A DNA stretch of 40,802 nt from Candidatus Taylorbacteria bacterium RIFCSPHIGHO2_02_FULL_44_12 (GCA_001822575.1 MHRM01000012.1:6846-47647), one strand, 5' to 3'. Shown: positions 1 through 6,588, numbered from the stretch's first letter. Translations and numbers: made by a program. Notes: generated from the sequence alone by a model not told the origin.

Positions 1-350
1 ATGATGGAACGGGCCCGGCCAATGTCTTTGGCTTCACCTTTGGAGAGTAATAGATATTTATTCAAGCCCATATGTTCAGCCACTTTGGTCAAGCTGATAG
101 TATTAACGATGGCCGAGCGATAGGCAGTCAATTCGCCCTCGGTATGATGAGGATATTTGCGGAATAAAAAGCTAGTCACAACAAGCTCCAAGACGGCATC
201 CCCCAAGAATTCTAGCCTTTCATTGTGTTCCAAACCGGAACCGCGATTTTCATTTATATAAGATCGGTGGGTGCAAGCGGCTCGCAAAAGCGATATATCG
301 TCAAACTCCACTCCGATGTGTTTGGCCAAGTTTTCAAAATTGATATTCAT
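1..350 (-). CDS. rnc: Ribonuclease III, N-terminal part (runs off left edge)
   Basis: RNase III cleaves double-stranded RNA, chiefly to release 16S and 23S rRNA precursors, and acts as a homodimer. The reverse strand from the ATG at 350 reads MNINFENLAKHIGVEF and contains the family signature NERLEFLGDAVLELVV (about residues 43-58), which carries the acidic metal ligands. A HRSYINEN stretch precedes it, as usual in the family. About 116 residues are present; the rest of the catalytic domain and the dsRNA-binding domain lie beyond position 1. The start is one base after the stop of the upstream nusB-NUDIX gene, so the two are almost certainly co-transcribed. That pairs an antitermination factor with an rRNA-processing nuclease. 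No Shine-Dalgarno sequence is visible. Identification is firm; only completeness is unknown. Confidence 0.95.
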   Translation of the reverse strand, partial: MNINFENLAKHIGVEFDDISLLRAACTHRSYINENRGSGLEHNERLEFLGDAVLELVVTSFLFRKYPHHTEGELTAYRSAIVNTISLTKVAEHMGLNKYLLLSKGEAKDIGRARSI

Positions 351-351
351 A

Positions 352-1260
352 CTATTTCTTATTCTTCTGACTCAATATCATAACTGCTTTGGTAACGATC
401 GGCAAAATGTCATTATAAAAATTAAGAGCTAGAATGTCGGAGAGCTTGAACCATTTGGCATCGTCAAGGCCTGGTTTGTCAGCCAATATGAGCTTGCCAA
501 AAGGAGCTTCAGCCAGATAGTAATGAACTTGTTTGCGGATTTTGCCTTTTTCAGGATCATTGGCTATATATTCATTGGAACCGAGATCGGCTTTGATGAC
601 GATGTCTAGACCGATCTCTTCTTTGGCTTTGGCGATAGTGCCGGCTTCGGGGGTTACGCCTTCGGCGATCTTGCCCTTGGTCAGGGTCCAATGGCCGAAG
701 ATGTCATGAACAAAAGCCATGTATGACTCTCCTTCAGATTGACTGTAGACAACTGCTCCGCCCAATCGCTGAACCGGCATATTCTCGTAAGGGACTTCAC
801 TGGTCTTTTTTTTTGTAGAAACTTCATCCTTGCCGGGTTCACCAAGCTCTTTGTAGACGGCTCCGAGAACACCATTGGCAAAGCGACCGCTGGCATCGCC
901 GCCGAATGTTTTGGCCAGCTCTATGGCTTCGTTGATGGCGACCTTGGCCGGAACTTCGCCACGATCAGAGAATAACAGTTCGTAAAGACCTAACCGCAAA
1001 ACATTCCGGTCAATAACCGATATCTTTTCCAGCGGCCAGTCTGGAGCGGCTTGGACGATTATCTCATTGAGATCTTTTAGTTTGGCTAGGACGCCTCTGA
1101 CGAGCTGTTCGGTGAACGATGAATCGCTGGTGCCTGGGGCAAATTCCAGGTTGTTGCGGGCCACGATAATATTGATCTCGGGACCTCCCAGCTGACCACG
1201 GAAATCCCACTCAAAGAGTGATTGGAGAGCTACCGAGCGTGAAAGATGACGATTTGCCAT
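352..1260 (-). CDS. nusB: NusB antitermination factor fused to a NUDIX domain
   Basis: Residues 1 to about 140 are a complete NusB: the start MANRHLSRSVALQSLFEWDF, the core motif VIDRNVLRLGLYELLF and the end SGRFANGVLGAVYKEL are all typical. NusB binds boxA RNA with S10 and supports rRNA antitermination. A charged linker (about 141-157) leads to a C-terminal NUDIX-like domain (about 160-302). Its Nudix box (about 196-218) is incomplete: the late metal-binding pair is kept as KEEIG (E214, E215), but the canonical RE before it is AK and the earlier glutamate is V. NusB alone is usually 130-160 aa, so the extension doubles the protein. It lies directly upstream of rnc with a 1-nt gap. The NUDIX half may hydrolyse a nucleotide, act as a binding module, or be inactive. 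The fusion is read from one uninterrupted frame, and the NUDIX assignment is less certain than NusB. Confidence 0.9.
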   Translation of the reverse strand: MANRHLSRSVALQSLFEWDFRGQLGGPEINIIVARNNLEFAPGTSDSSFTEQLVRGVLAKLKDLNEIIVQAAPDWPLEKISVIDRNVLRLGLYELLFSDRGEVPAKVAINEAIELAKTFGGDASGRFANGVLGAVYKELGEPGKDEVSTKKKTSEVPYENMPVQRLGGAVVYSQSEGESYMAFVHDIFGHWTLTKGKIAEGVTPEAGTIAKAKEEIGLDIVIKADLGSNEYIANDPEKGKIRKQVHYYLAEAPFGKLILADKPGLDDAKWFKLSDILALNFYNDILPIVTKAVMILSQKNKK

Positions 1261-1380
1261 TGTGATAAAAGAACTGTTTACATAAAGGACTATTCAAGTG
1301 TTACTACATAAAAACAAAAATCATTCTCACCAACTCTTGGGGGTTTGAACAAGCTCTTGGGCCCGAACGACTGACGGCTG

Positions 1381-1611
1381 TCATTTTTTGTTCTCCTTCC
1401 CTTTTCCCGCAATCTTGGCATTCTTGCGTAGAGCTTTTGCTCCCATATCTATAACCATGCGGCCTTTGTAATGACCGCAACCGACGCACAAAACATGACT
1501 CCTATGCAGAGCTCCGCAGTGAGAACACTTGGAAAACCGAGCGGAAGAAAGGGCGTGATGCGAACGCCTATTGCCCCTATGTGAGCGCGTAGCGCGCATT
1601 CGGACTACCAT
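1381..1611 (-). CDS. rpmF: 50S ribosomal protein L32 (bL32)
   Basis: A 76-aa protein beginning MVVRMRATRSHRGNRRSHHAL, which matches the L32 N-terminus (usually MAVPKxRTSKSRRxxRRSH). It is followed by two CxxC-type knuckles, CSHCG and CVGCG, forming the zinc-binding form of L32. L32 lies at the large-subunit peptidyl transferase face. The basic C-terminal tail is also typical. The gene is separate from nusB (120 nt downstream on the same strand). A good promoter ends 6 nt upstream of this ATG, which supports the start and suggests a leaderless message. The 120-nt gap to nusB contains no convincing terminator. Confidence 0.95.
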   Translation of the reverse strand: MVVRMRATRSHRGNRRSHHALSSARFSKCSHCGALHRSHVLCVGCGHYKGRMVIDMGAKALRKNAKIAGKGKENKK

Positions 1612-1617
1612 GGCAAA

Positions 1618-1646
1618 AGTATTGCATATAAATCTGGGAGGTGCAA
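1618..1646 (-). promoter_or_regulatory. Promoter of rpmF, apparently leaderless
   Basis: On the minus strand TTGCAC (1641-1646), a 17-nt spacer and AATACT (1618-1623) with an upstream TGC extended -10 element. The -10 ends 6 nt before the rpmF ATG, so transcription would start at or next to the start codon. AATACT is a moderate match, so this is one of the weaker members of the set. Confidence 0.5.
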
Positions 1647-1659
1647 TGATTTGTTAGAA

Positions 1660-1732
1660 CCGCCCATAGCTCAGTCGGTAGAGCACTCGCCTCTTAAGCG
1701 ATTGGTCGTTGGTTCGAATCCAACTGGGCGGA
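1660..1732 (+). tRNA. tRNA-Lys (anticodon CTT)
   Basis: The cloverleaf can be drawn by hand. The acceptor pairs CCGCCCA with TGGGCGG. The D-arm is GCTC/GAGC, the anticodon loop is CTCTTAA with anticodon CTT, and the T-arm is GTTGG/CCAAC around TTCGAAT. The discriminator base is A and CCA is not encoded. The anticodon stem has one mismatch at its base. Confidence 0.95.
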
Positions 1733-1737
1733 CAAAG

Positions 1738-2175
1738 GAAAGTAAAAAGGTAAAAGGTAAATGGAAAAAGTGCAAAAAGATAATAAAAAATTCAAAGTTG
1801 ATTTCAAAATACGATTGTATGGATGGTCGTTGCGGGTAATCAAAATGATTGATACTCTATCAAAAGGTCAATCAAATTTAGTTATTGGTAATCAATTGTT
1901 GAGAAGTAGTACGAGCATATTGGCAAATTATGTTGAGGGTCAGTCAGCAAGCTCCAGAAAAGATTTCACTAATTTCGTCAACCATTCTCTTAAGTCGGCT
2001 AATGAATCCAAGGTTTGGTTATCATTTTTAAGAGACCTGAAGAAGGGCGATAATGAAGAACTGGAGTGGCTTATAAAAGAATTGATTGAAATATCAAATA
2101 TATTAGCTTCAATAATAATGACATTAAGAAATAAAAAAATAAAATAACTTTTACTTTTTACCTTTACCTTTTAAA
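1738..2175. mobile_element. Possible IVS-like element: four-helix-bundle gene between inverted repeats
   Basis: The small gene at 1761-2147 is bracketed by low-complexity imperfect inverted repeats: GTAAAAAGGTAAAAGGTAAA near 1741-1760, and CTTTTACTTTTTACCTTTAC near 2148-2167. Intervening sequences in 23S rRNA have this plan, a stem made by terminal inverted repeats around a four-helix-bundle protein gene. Here the unit sits between two tRNA genes instead. That it moves is inference; no target duplication is evident. Confidence 0.4.
1761..2147 (+). CDS. Four-helix-bundle protein (23S rRNA IVS-encoded family)
   Basis: This 128-aa protein has the hallmarks of the S23/IVS family: a KVWLSFLRDL-like third helix, LLRSSTSILANYVEGQSASSRKDF in the middle, and a final helix ending in the run SNILASIIMTLRNK. 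The LLRSSxSIxANxxEG pattern is diagnostic of the family. Members are small pentameric helical bundles often encoded inside 23S rRNA intervening sequences or as stand-alone genes; their biochemical role is not established. The N-terminus is basic, consistent with nucleic-acid binding. Low-complexity inverted repeats abut both ends, with the left one running up to the ATG and including an AGG-like stretch. The gene lies between tRNA-Lys and tRNA-Leu on the same strand and could be part of their transcript. Family assignment is good; function is unknown. Confidence 0.85.
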   Translation: MEKVQKDNKKFKVDFKIRLYGWSLRVIKMIDTLSKGQSNLVIGNQLLRSSTSILANYVEGQSASSRKDFTNFVNHSLKSANESKVWLSFLRDLKKGDNEELEWLIKELIEISNILASIIMTLRNKKIK

Positions 2176-2183
2176 ATTTTACC

Positions 2184-2265
2184 GCCGGGGTGGCGAAATT
2201 GGCAGACGCACTTGCCTTAGGAGCAAGCGGAGCAATCCATGGAGGTTCAAGTCCTCTCCCCGGCA
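2184..2265 (+). tRNA. tRNA-Leu (anticodon TAG)
   Basis: A type II tRNA with a long variable arm. The acceptor pairs GCCGGGG with CCCCGGC, the anticodon stem is CTTGC/GCAAG with loop CTTAGGA (anticodon TAG), and the T-arm GGAGG/CCTCT encloses TTCAAGT. The discriminator is A and CCA is not encoded. An accessory block begins immediately after it. No repeat of its 3' end was found at the far side of that block. Confidence 0.95.
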
Positions 2266-2268
2266 CTA

Positions 2269-2297
2269 TTGACATAGCTTGTGATGCATGATAGCGT
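2269..2297 (+). promoter_or_regulatory. Promoter for the 2337 gene
   Basis: Consensus -35 TTGACA (2269-2274), 17-nt spacer and -10 TAGCGT (2292-2297), starting 3 nt after the tRNA-Leu discriminator base. A strong AGGAGGTG Shine-Dalgarno match follows at 2303-2310, but it lies too far from the ATG at 2337. A closer AAGGA sits just before the ATG. Such sequences are almost absent elsewhere in the window. Confidence 0.5.
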
Positions 2298-2336
2298 GTT
2301 TGAGGAGGTGTAAAGAAACAAAACAAAAAAGGACCC

Positions 2337-2705
2337 ATGAATACAGAAGAAAAAACGATTGATATCTGCGATGAACCACAAGTGTCGGCAATGTGTCGGC
2401 AAGCACTACTCACTTACTTGCCGAGGCTTATTGGGGATAAGCTCCCATATATGGCCTGTGTGAGCTGGGACAGCCCCACAGATATTCCCACCAAGTATTT
2501 GCCACATATCCTAATTGTGGCGCCCGGAAAAGATGGTCACCGGTGGCCGATAATTGAGAAAGCCAAAGCATTGGGAATCAATGTGGTAGTCTGGAGTGGT
2601 GATCCAGCAAATGCCGAAAGAGCTTCGGGCATTGGGGCCTTGTTCCAAGAAAAAAAGGAAGGAAGTAAGCCTTTGGTTGAGCTTATTGTTCCCTTCCTGA
2701 AATGA
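2337..2705 (+). CDS. Hypothetical protein, possibly receiver-like fold
   Basis: Not recognised as a named family. The 122-aa soluble protein has alternating hydrophobic strands and helices in its second half: PHILIVAPGKDG, then IIEKAKALGINVVVWSG, then ASGIGALFQEKK and LVELIVPFLK. This recalls the pattern of response-regulator receiver domains (strand, helix, strand, then a GA-containing loop and a final helix), but the phospho-acceptor Asp pocket is not evident, so it would at most be a pseudo-receiver. The N-terminal 35 residues include two cysteines (CDEP, MCRQ). It has its own promoter after tRNA-Leu and a strong terminator 15 nt after its stop, so it is a monocistronic unit at the head of the accessory block. 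Its AAGGA just ahead of the ATG resembles a ribosome-binding site, unlike most genes here. It could equally be a nucleotide-binding Rossmann-like fold. Confidence 0.7.
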   Translation: MNTEEKTIDICDEPQVSAMCRQALLTYLPRLIGDKLPYMACVSWDSPTDIPTKYLPHILIVAPGKDGHRWPIIEKAKALGINVVVWSGDPANAERASGIGALFQEKKEGSKPLVELIVPFLK

Positions 2706-2719
2706 ACCAGATCGACCTT

Positions 2720-2756
2720 GGCGCGCGCTCCTTCGGGAAGCGCGCCCACTTTTTTA
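2720..2756 (+). terminator. Intrinsic terminator after the 2337 gene
   Basis: A very G+C-rich hairpin of about 12 bp arms (left GGCGCGCGCTCC, loop TTCG, right GGAAGCGCGCCC, with a one-base slip) is followed by a run of T. The tail TTTTTTATAAAACC recurs after the terminator at 6425. Confidence 0.85.
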
Positions 2757-2770
2757 TAAAACCATTATTT

Positions 2771-2813
2771 CAACGAGGCGAGGCCTCAACCATGGAGGTC
2801 CGACCTCCCTGGT
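2771..2813. repeat. Composite palindrome, AGGTCSGACCT family, copy 1
   Basis: Contains CGAGGCGAGGCCTC (2774-2787) followed by a palindrome centred on AGGTCCGACCT (2796-2806) within CCATGGAGG...CCTCCCTGG. The same two parts in the same order recur at 4717 and 16061. It lies between a terminator and the promoter of the 2931 gene. Confidence 0.75.
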
Positions 2814-2833
2814 TTAGCATAACATAACACCTA

Positions 2834-2862
2834 TTGACTTTTGTAAAGGGTTCGGGTAGAAT
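2834..2862 (+). promoter_or_regulatory. Strong sigma-70-type promoter for the 2931 gene
   Basis: TTGACT (2834-2839), a 17-nt spacer and TAGAAT (2857-2862). The predicted start of transcription is near 2869, giving a leader of about 60 nt to the ATG at 2931. This is one of the best -35/-10 pairs in the window. Confidence 0.75.
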
Positions 2863-2930
2863 ATGGCCAATATCGTGTAGTTTTGAAAAGTAAACAAAGC
2901 CCAGAAACGGGCACAACCAATGGAACAAAA

Positions 2931-4622
2931 ATGGCAGAAAATAATCCCTTGTCGATAATCATCGACAACGATTTAAATATTGTAGTCAACAACCCTTGGG
3001 TGGAGAAACTTGTTGCTGAAATCCGCCAGACCGGTAACGGCCAAGCAACGGTATGGCCTTCACAGGAAGTAAAGATGCCAATGGGGACTGATAACAAGGT
3101 CAGCCTTGACAACCTAAAGAGAAATATCTCTCCTGTTCCTCCCGGCTCGTACAGGGCAATAATCAAGGCCATCTACGCAATGGATGCCGGAGGAGAAACC
3201 GAAGAGAAGGTTATTGCATTCAAATTGACCAAAGAGCAGATAGACTGGCTATCGGCTCCGGCGATCAAGCCTCCAAAACCGACTATGCAACATCCACCAG
3301 AACCCACTTCTGAAGCGTCCGGGCAAGAAGAAGCCCAGCAGATGCTGAAAGAAGTTGAGGAAAGGGCAAGTGCCCGACTTGAGGAGGAGCGAAGAAGAGA
3401 AGCGGCTGCAAAACCGCCCACTCCACTTCCAGCAGCAAAAGTGCAACCGAAAAAGGAGACAGTTCGCATCTACTTGCCTTCGGCTCCAGCTGAGCCTGCC
3501 CCCGGAGCTCCAGTTGAAGAAAAGCCGGCACCATCGAAGGTGGCACCCGCTCAACCACAGGAAGACTTGCGAATCGGACTTCAAGCTGAGCGGATCAAAA
3601 AACAGGAAGCTGAAAAAGCTCAGCTTGCCAAACAACTTGAGGAGGAAAAGCGCGCTGCTCAAACGATCGTTGAGGAGGAGAAGAAAAAAACTGCCGAGGC
3701 TCAGAGGCTAGCTGCGGAATTAACTCTTCGATTGACGGCCGCTCAAGCATCGGTGACCGCAGCTCAAGCTGCTGCACCTCCAAGCGAGATGGTGAACTTC
3801 CAAAAAAAACTGGATGCCCTCGCCGCCAAAACCGCATCGCTGTCTCAACTTCCGCCCAACCCCCCACCACCCATTGAGGAAAAATCGTCTGACAAAAAAA
3901 CAGACAAACTTCGGGAGATTGCAAAAAAAGGCCTCCCTTGGTGGTTCATTGTCGGACTGGTGGCGCTCCTCTCTTTGATAGGAGGAACCATCTTCAAGAA
4001 AATGGTGTGGGAAAAGAGAGTAACCGACACACTCCCTCATTCCGGCGGTGCCTTGCAATCATTGCAAGAGGAAAACAAGGCGCTCAAAGAGTTGTTGGCA
4101 AGTAAATCCGTTTCTCCCGCCGCCATCCCAACGCCGACTAATGTCGCAGATGTCGGTGGCGCATCGCCCACCCCAACCAGTCCGGTTGGTAGTGGTGGAC
4201 AGTCTGTGGTGGTCAGTGGAAGCGGCAATGCTTTCCACGCTCCCCTCATCCTGAATGGAGCACACATTCCTCTGGTACCCGTGAGTTGGTTGTGCGTCAG
4301 CACAACAAATTCATTCTCGGTGCCGTCGGGATTGAACCTCCGCACTGGAACCGTGGTCTATTCTTGGGAGGAAGAACTCCTTCCGGGCCAGATCATGGAT
4401 CGACTCATAGATGGTCCCGAGTGGGAACTGTCTTATGAAGTCCGAGGTTTCAAATACCCTGTCATTGACACGGCCATATGCCTCAACAGCAAATGGGTTG
4501 AAACCTCCCAGTGGTCGTCATCGGATCGATCTGGGATCCCCACCACCGGCCAGCGTTTCAGAATTATTCCTGGAATGCAGTCTGTGACTATCACCTTCAC
4601 AGTGAGGAAAATCCGCCGCTAG
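2931..4622 (+). CDS. Membrane protein: coiled-coil, Pro-rich linker, one TM, C-terminal domain X
   Basis: Not a recognised family. From the ATG at 2931 the 563-aa protein has a globular N-terminal region (about 1-107), Pro-rich segments (about 110-215) flanking charged helices, and a long coiled coil rich in Glu, Lys and Ala (about 135-160 and 212-285). A Pro-rich stretch and one membrane helix WWFIVGLVALLSLIGGTIF (about 337-355) follow, then a Ser/Thr/Pro/Gly linker and a C-terminal domain (about 445-563). The positive residues before the membrane helix suggest the N-terminus is cytoplasmic and the C-domain external. That C-domain resembles the C-terminal part of the 5936 product. A TTG further upstream (2883) is in frame, but the ATG has the same AATGGAAC context as the next gene's start, so 2931 is preferred. 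The gene has its own promoter and terminator. Role unknown; scaffold or envelope sensor are guesses. Confidence 0.85.
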   Translation: MAENNPLSIIIDNDLNIVVNNPWVEKLVAEIRQTGNGQATVWPSQEVKMPMGTDNKVSLDNLKRNISPVPPGSYRAIIKAIYAMDAGGETEEKVIAFKLTKEQIDWLSAPAIKPPKPTMQHPPEPTSEASGQEEAQQMLKEVEERASARLEEERRREAAAKPPTPLPAAKVQPKKETVRIYLPSAPAEPAPGAPVEEKPAPSKVAPAQPQEDLRIGLQAERIKKQEAEKAQLAKQLEEEKRAAQTIVEEEKKKTAEAQRLAAELTLRLTAAQASVTAAQAAAPPSEMVNFQKKLDALAAKTASLSQLPPNPPPPIEEKSSDKKTDKLREIAKKGLPWWFIVGLVALLSLIGGTIFKKMVWEKRVTDTLPHSGGALQSLQEENKALKELLASKSVSPAAIPTPTNVADVGGASPTPTSPVGSGGQSVVVSGSGNAFHAPLILNGAHIPLVPVSWLCVSTTNSFSVPSGLNLRTGTVVYSWEEELLPGQIMDRLIDGPEWELSYEVRGFKYPVIDTAICLNSKWVETSQWSSSDRSGIPTTGQRFRIIPGMQSVTITFTVRKIRR

Positions 4623-4647
4623 GGCAGAATCCTCACTTCGCAGATTG

Positions 4648-4697
4648 CCCCCGTGTAGTGCATGCTTTACAGCGTGTATTACCGGGGGTGATTTTTT
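4648..4697 (+). terminator. Intrinsic terminator after the 2931 gene
   Basis: CCCCCG (4648-4653) pairs with CGGGGG (4683-4688), and an inner stem GTAGTGCATGC pairs with GCGTGTATTAC through G-U wobbles. A six-T tract at 4692-4697 follows. Confidence 0.85.
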
Positions 4698-4716
4698 ATA
4701 CGAAAAGTAAACATTC

Positions 4717-4771
4717 ACCGAGGCGAGGCCTCGCTGGACCAAGGTCGGACCTCGAGGTCAGACCTTGGTCC
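4717..4771. repeat. Composite palindrome, AGGTCSGACCT family, double copy
   Basis: CGAGGCGAGGCCTCG (4719-4733) is followed by a nearly perfect 36-nt palindrome (4736-4771). Its arms carry AGGTCGGACCT (4742-4752) and the variant AGGTCAGACCT (4755-4765) around a central CTCGAG. With the next element it fills most of the 350-nt gap between 4622 and 4974. I see no gene there. Confidence 0.75.
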
Positions 4772-4865
4772 AAAACGGGCATTTGACTAAACCAGAAAAC
4801 TATGCCAGACTATTACCAGTCAGGCATTCGTGTGAATGTTCGTTGACAGATAATTTGAGTTACAG

Positions 4866-4904
4866 AGGTCGGACCTATGTATCATATAGGCCAGGCCTCG
4901 TTGA
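4866..4904. repeat. AGGTCSGACCT-family palindrome, copy upstream of the SPFH gene
   Basis: GAGGTCGGACCTATG at 4865-4879 is followed by an inverted AGGCCTCGTTGA (4893-4904), the reverse of the CGAGGCCT part seen in other copies. A TTGAGT (4855-4860) and TATCAT (4880-4885), 19 nt apart, could make a weak promoter spanning the palindrome. Confidence 0.65.
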
Positions 4905-4973
4905 TTTCGTAAACCAGAACTTCTCCGTAAGGGTTGTTCGCAAAAAGAAAGATAAAAAGTGAATGGAACGAAT

Positions 4974-5939
4974 ATGAATAGAGACGCAACGGAGTCACCC
5001 AGACTAAAGCCGTTTGGAAACCCAGTAAGCATTACAATCATCTGGGTAATAATCGTCTTGGGAGGAGTTGGTATTCTGCTGGCTCTGCTAGGAAAATTCT
5101 TGGGGATCATAGTATTCGTCATAGGAATGCTGATCCTGAAGTTCGGACTAACGAAATTCTCGCCAGATAAACCACGGATCGCCGGACTTCTGACCAGAAA
5201 TGGCGTTCCAATAAAAGGAAGAGATGGTAATGGTTATGTGGTTGGTGGAATTACCATTCTCATGGATTATTTCCCTTTTTACATAGGAGCCATTCCCATA
5301 GACATAACGAATCAGGATAAGGACTTCCCTGTGAAGATTACATGCAAGGGCACAGATCAAGATGGCAATGGAACAGTACAATTAGAAGGGATTGTTTCGG
5401 TTTCATGGAGACCAGATCTCGCCGACCTTCAGGACTATGTTGATTCCGGATCATCTCCAGAGAAAATCTGGGCACAACTGGACGACATAGTCGAAAACAG
5501 AGTCAGAAGCGAGTGTAAGGATAAATCTTGGTTATATCTTGTCCAAGAAGGGGGTGAGGCAGTCGGTGATTTTGTCAGGAGAAGCATTCTTGATCATTCC
5601 TCATTCGGGATAGATCTATTCAAAATACAGATTGTCTTGAACGCTCCCAGTGATTTAGTCAAAGGAGCGTTGAATCGGGAAATAGAGTTACAACAACGCC
5701 AGTCCGATCTATTGGACTATGCGACAATGCGTTTAGCGGCTAAAGAGCTTTGGGACGCATTTGAACTTGATCCAAAGACAAGGGGGAAATACGGACTGGA
5801 TGACTGTCTTCAGATGATTCAGAGACAACACCAGATCCAAGAAGGACGGTCTGTCTTGATAGATAGCGCTGGCGTATCCGGAGCCATCAACATAGCCAAC
5901 TTCACCGCGCAGCTAAATCAAAAAGGGGGCGGGTCATGA
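4974..5939 (+). CDS. SPFH/Band 7 (stomatin-prohibitin-like) membrane protein
   Basis: A 321-aa protein with two closely spaced N-terminal hydrophobic segments (about 18-36 and 38-58). An SPFH-like domain follows: YFPFYIGAIPIDIT, VQLEGIVSVSWRPD, then LDDIVENRVRSEC and DLFKIQIVLNAPSDLV. It ends in a helical, Gln-rich region (REIELQQRQSDLLDYATMRLAAKELWDAF) typical of the family's oligomerising coiled coil. SPFH proteins assemble into large rings or cages on membranes, organise microdomains and often restrain membrane proteases. The start at ATG 4974 is preferred over the in-frame GTG at 4959 because AATGGAAC precedes it with the same spacing as in the 2931 gene. Its stop overlaps the next gene's start (ATGA at 5936-5939), indicating translational coupling. 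A ring-forming scaffold for the neighbouring anchored proteins is a reasonable inference only. Confidence 0.85.
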   Translation: MNRDATESPRLKPFGNPVSITIIWVIIVLGGVGILLALLGKFLGIIVFVIGMLILKFGLTKFSPDKPRIAGLLTRNGVPIKGRDGNGYVVGGITILMDYFPFYIGAIPIDITNQDKDFPVKITCKGTDQDGNGTVQLEGIVSVSWRPDLADLQDYVDSGSSPEKIWAQLDDIVENRVRSECKDKSWLYLVQEGGEAVGDFVRRSILDHSSFGIDLFKIQIVLNAPSDLVKGALNREIELQQRQSDLLDYATMRLAAKELWDAFELDPKTRGKYGLDDCLQMIQRQHQIQEGRSVLIDSAGVSGAINIANFTAQLNQKGGGS

Positions 5940-6388
5940 CAAAAATCAAATTGGGTGGATGGGTTATGTTGGTGTTGGTGTTTGGAATCCTATCTGTCTG
6001 GGTCCTCGGCCTCTGGCTAAAAGACCCATCAAAGCCGATGTTCGCGGAGACAGGCACAAGCCCCCGCCAGACACGAACATCTGCCAATTACACAAGCAAG
6101 AACTGGCTCCGCATCACCAACATTATGGTTGTCAGTGGTCAATGGTCGCAGGAAATCACCGTTGACAAAAGCCGAGGAGACGAAAGATTGGACTCCAGGC
6201 TCCTTACACCTGGCGTGTGGTGGCAGATCAAGGTGAATGGAGTGGAATATCCACCCATGCCTCCATTAAATTCCCCTGAAGCCAAGGCTGTGGAGTTGCC
6301 GGAGGTCAACTCCATGCAATGGCGAGTGATCCCCAATTCCTCGGTCTCTCTGGGGACAATTGAGTATTGGGTCACAAAAAGGTATTGA
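5936..6388 (+). CDS. Signal-anchored protein with C-terminal domain X
   Basis: Unrecognised 150-aa protein: short basic N-terminus, one membrane helix (about 7-28, GGWVMLVLVFGILSVWVLGL), a linker and an external domain (about 52-150). The domain looks related to the end of the 2931 product. GVWWQIKVNGVEYP corresponds to EWELSYEVRGFKYP, and QWRVIPNSSVSLGTIEYWVTKR corresponds to RFRIIPGMQSVTITFTVRKIRR. The gene overlaps the SPFH gene by 4 nt and ends the transcript at a strong terminator, so SPFH and this protein are probably made together. The overlap suggests a stoichiometric complex. No catalytic motif is visible. Alternative: an unrelated small beta-rich domain with coincidental similarity. 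Confidence 0.8.
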   Translation: MTKIKLGGWVMLVLVFGILSVWVLGLWLKDPSKPMFAETGTSPRQTRTSANYTSKNWLRITNIMVVSGQWSQEITVDKSRGDERLDSRLLTPGVWWQIKVNGVEYPPMPPLNSPEAKAVELPEVNSMQWRVIPNSSVSLGTIEYWVTKRY

Positions 6389-6424
6389 GAAGAACGCGGA
6401 GCATAGAATAGTAGCACAGTGCAT

Positions 6425-6461
6425 GAGGCAGTGGACACGGATGTCCATTGTCTCTTTTTTT
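6425..6461 (+). terminator. Intrinsic terminator after the SPFH operon
   Basis: GAGGCAGTGGACA and TGTCCATTGTCTC form a 13-bp stem (two G-U pairs) around CGGA, followed by seven T. The downstream TATAAAACC matches the tail of the terminator at 2720. Confidence 0.9.
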
Positions 6462-6500
6462 ATAAAACCCATTTCTCTGCCTTTTCGCCAAATAGCAAAT

Positions 6501-6588
6501 CAAAAAATCCCCCGTAGTCGAATCCCCCTTTGAAAAAGGGGTGGATTGATGCCGAGCGAAGCGAGGTATCAAGAGGGGGGATTTTTGG
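6501..6588. terminator. Branched inverted repeat between convergent genes, probable bidirectional terminator
   Basis: An outer stem pairs CAAAAAATCCCCC (6501-6513) with GGGGGGATTTTTGG (6575-6588). Inside are two further hairpins: AATCCCCCTTT/AAAGGGGTGGATT (6521-6547) and TGATGCC/GGTATCA (6548-6571), giving a three-way junction. T-rich and A-rich ends suit termination in both directions, between the SPFH operon and the pilin cluster. Confidence 0.7.

Noticed and set aside
1304..1489. 61-codon frame overlapping the rpmF 3' end
   Set aside because: Out of frame with rpmF, and composition is that of a shadow of the L32 basic region.
4765..4962. 65-codon open frame upstream of the SPFH gene
   Set aside because: It starts inside a palindromic repeat, crosses another, ends in a Lys-rich run with no domain, and has no start context.
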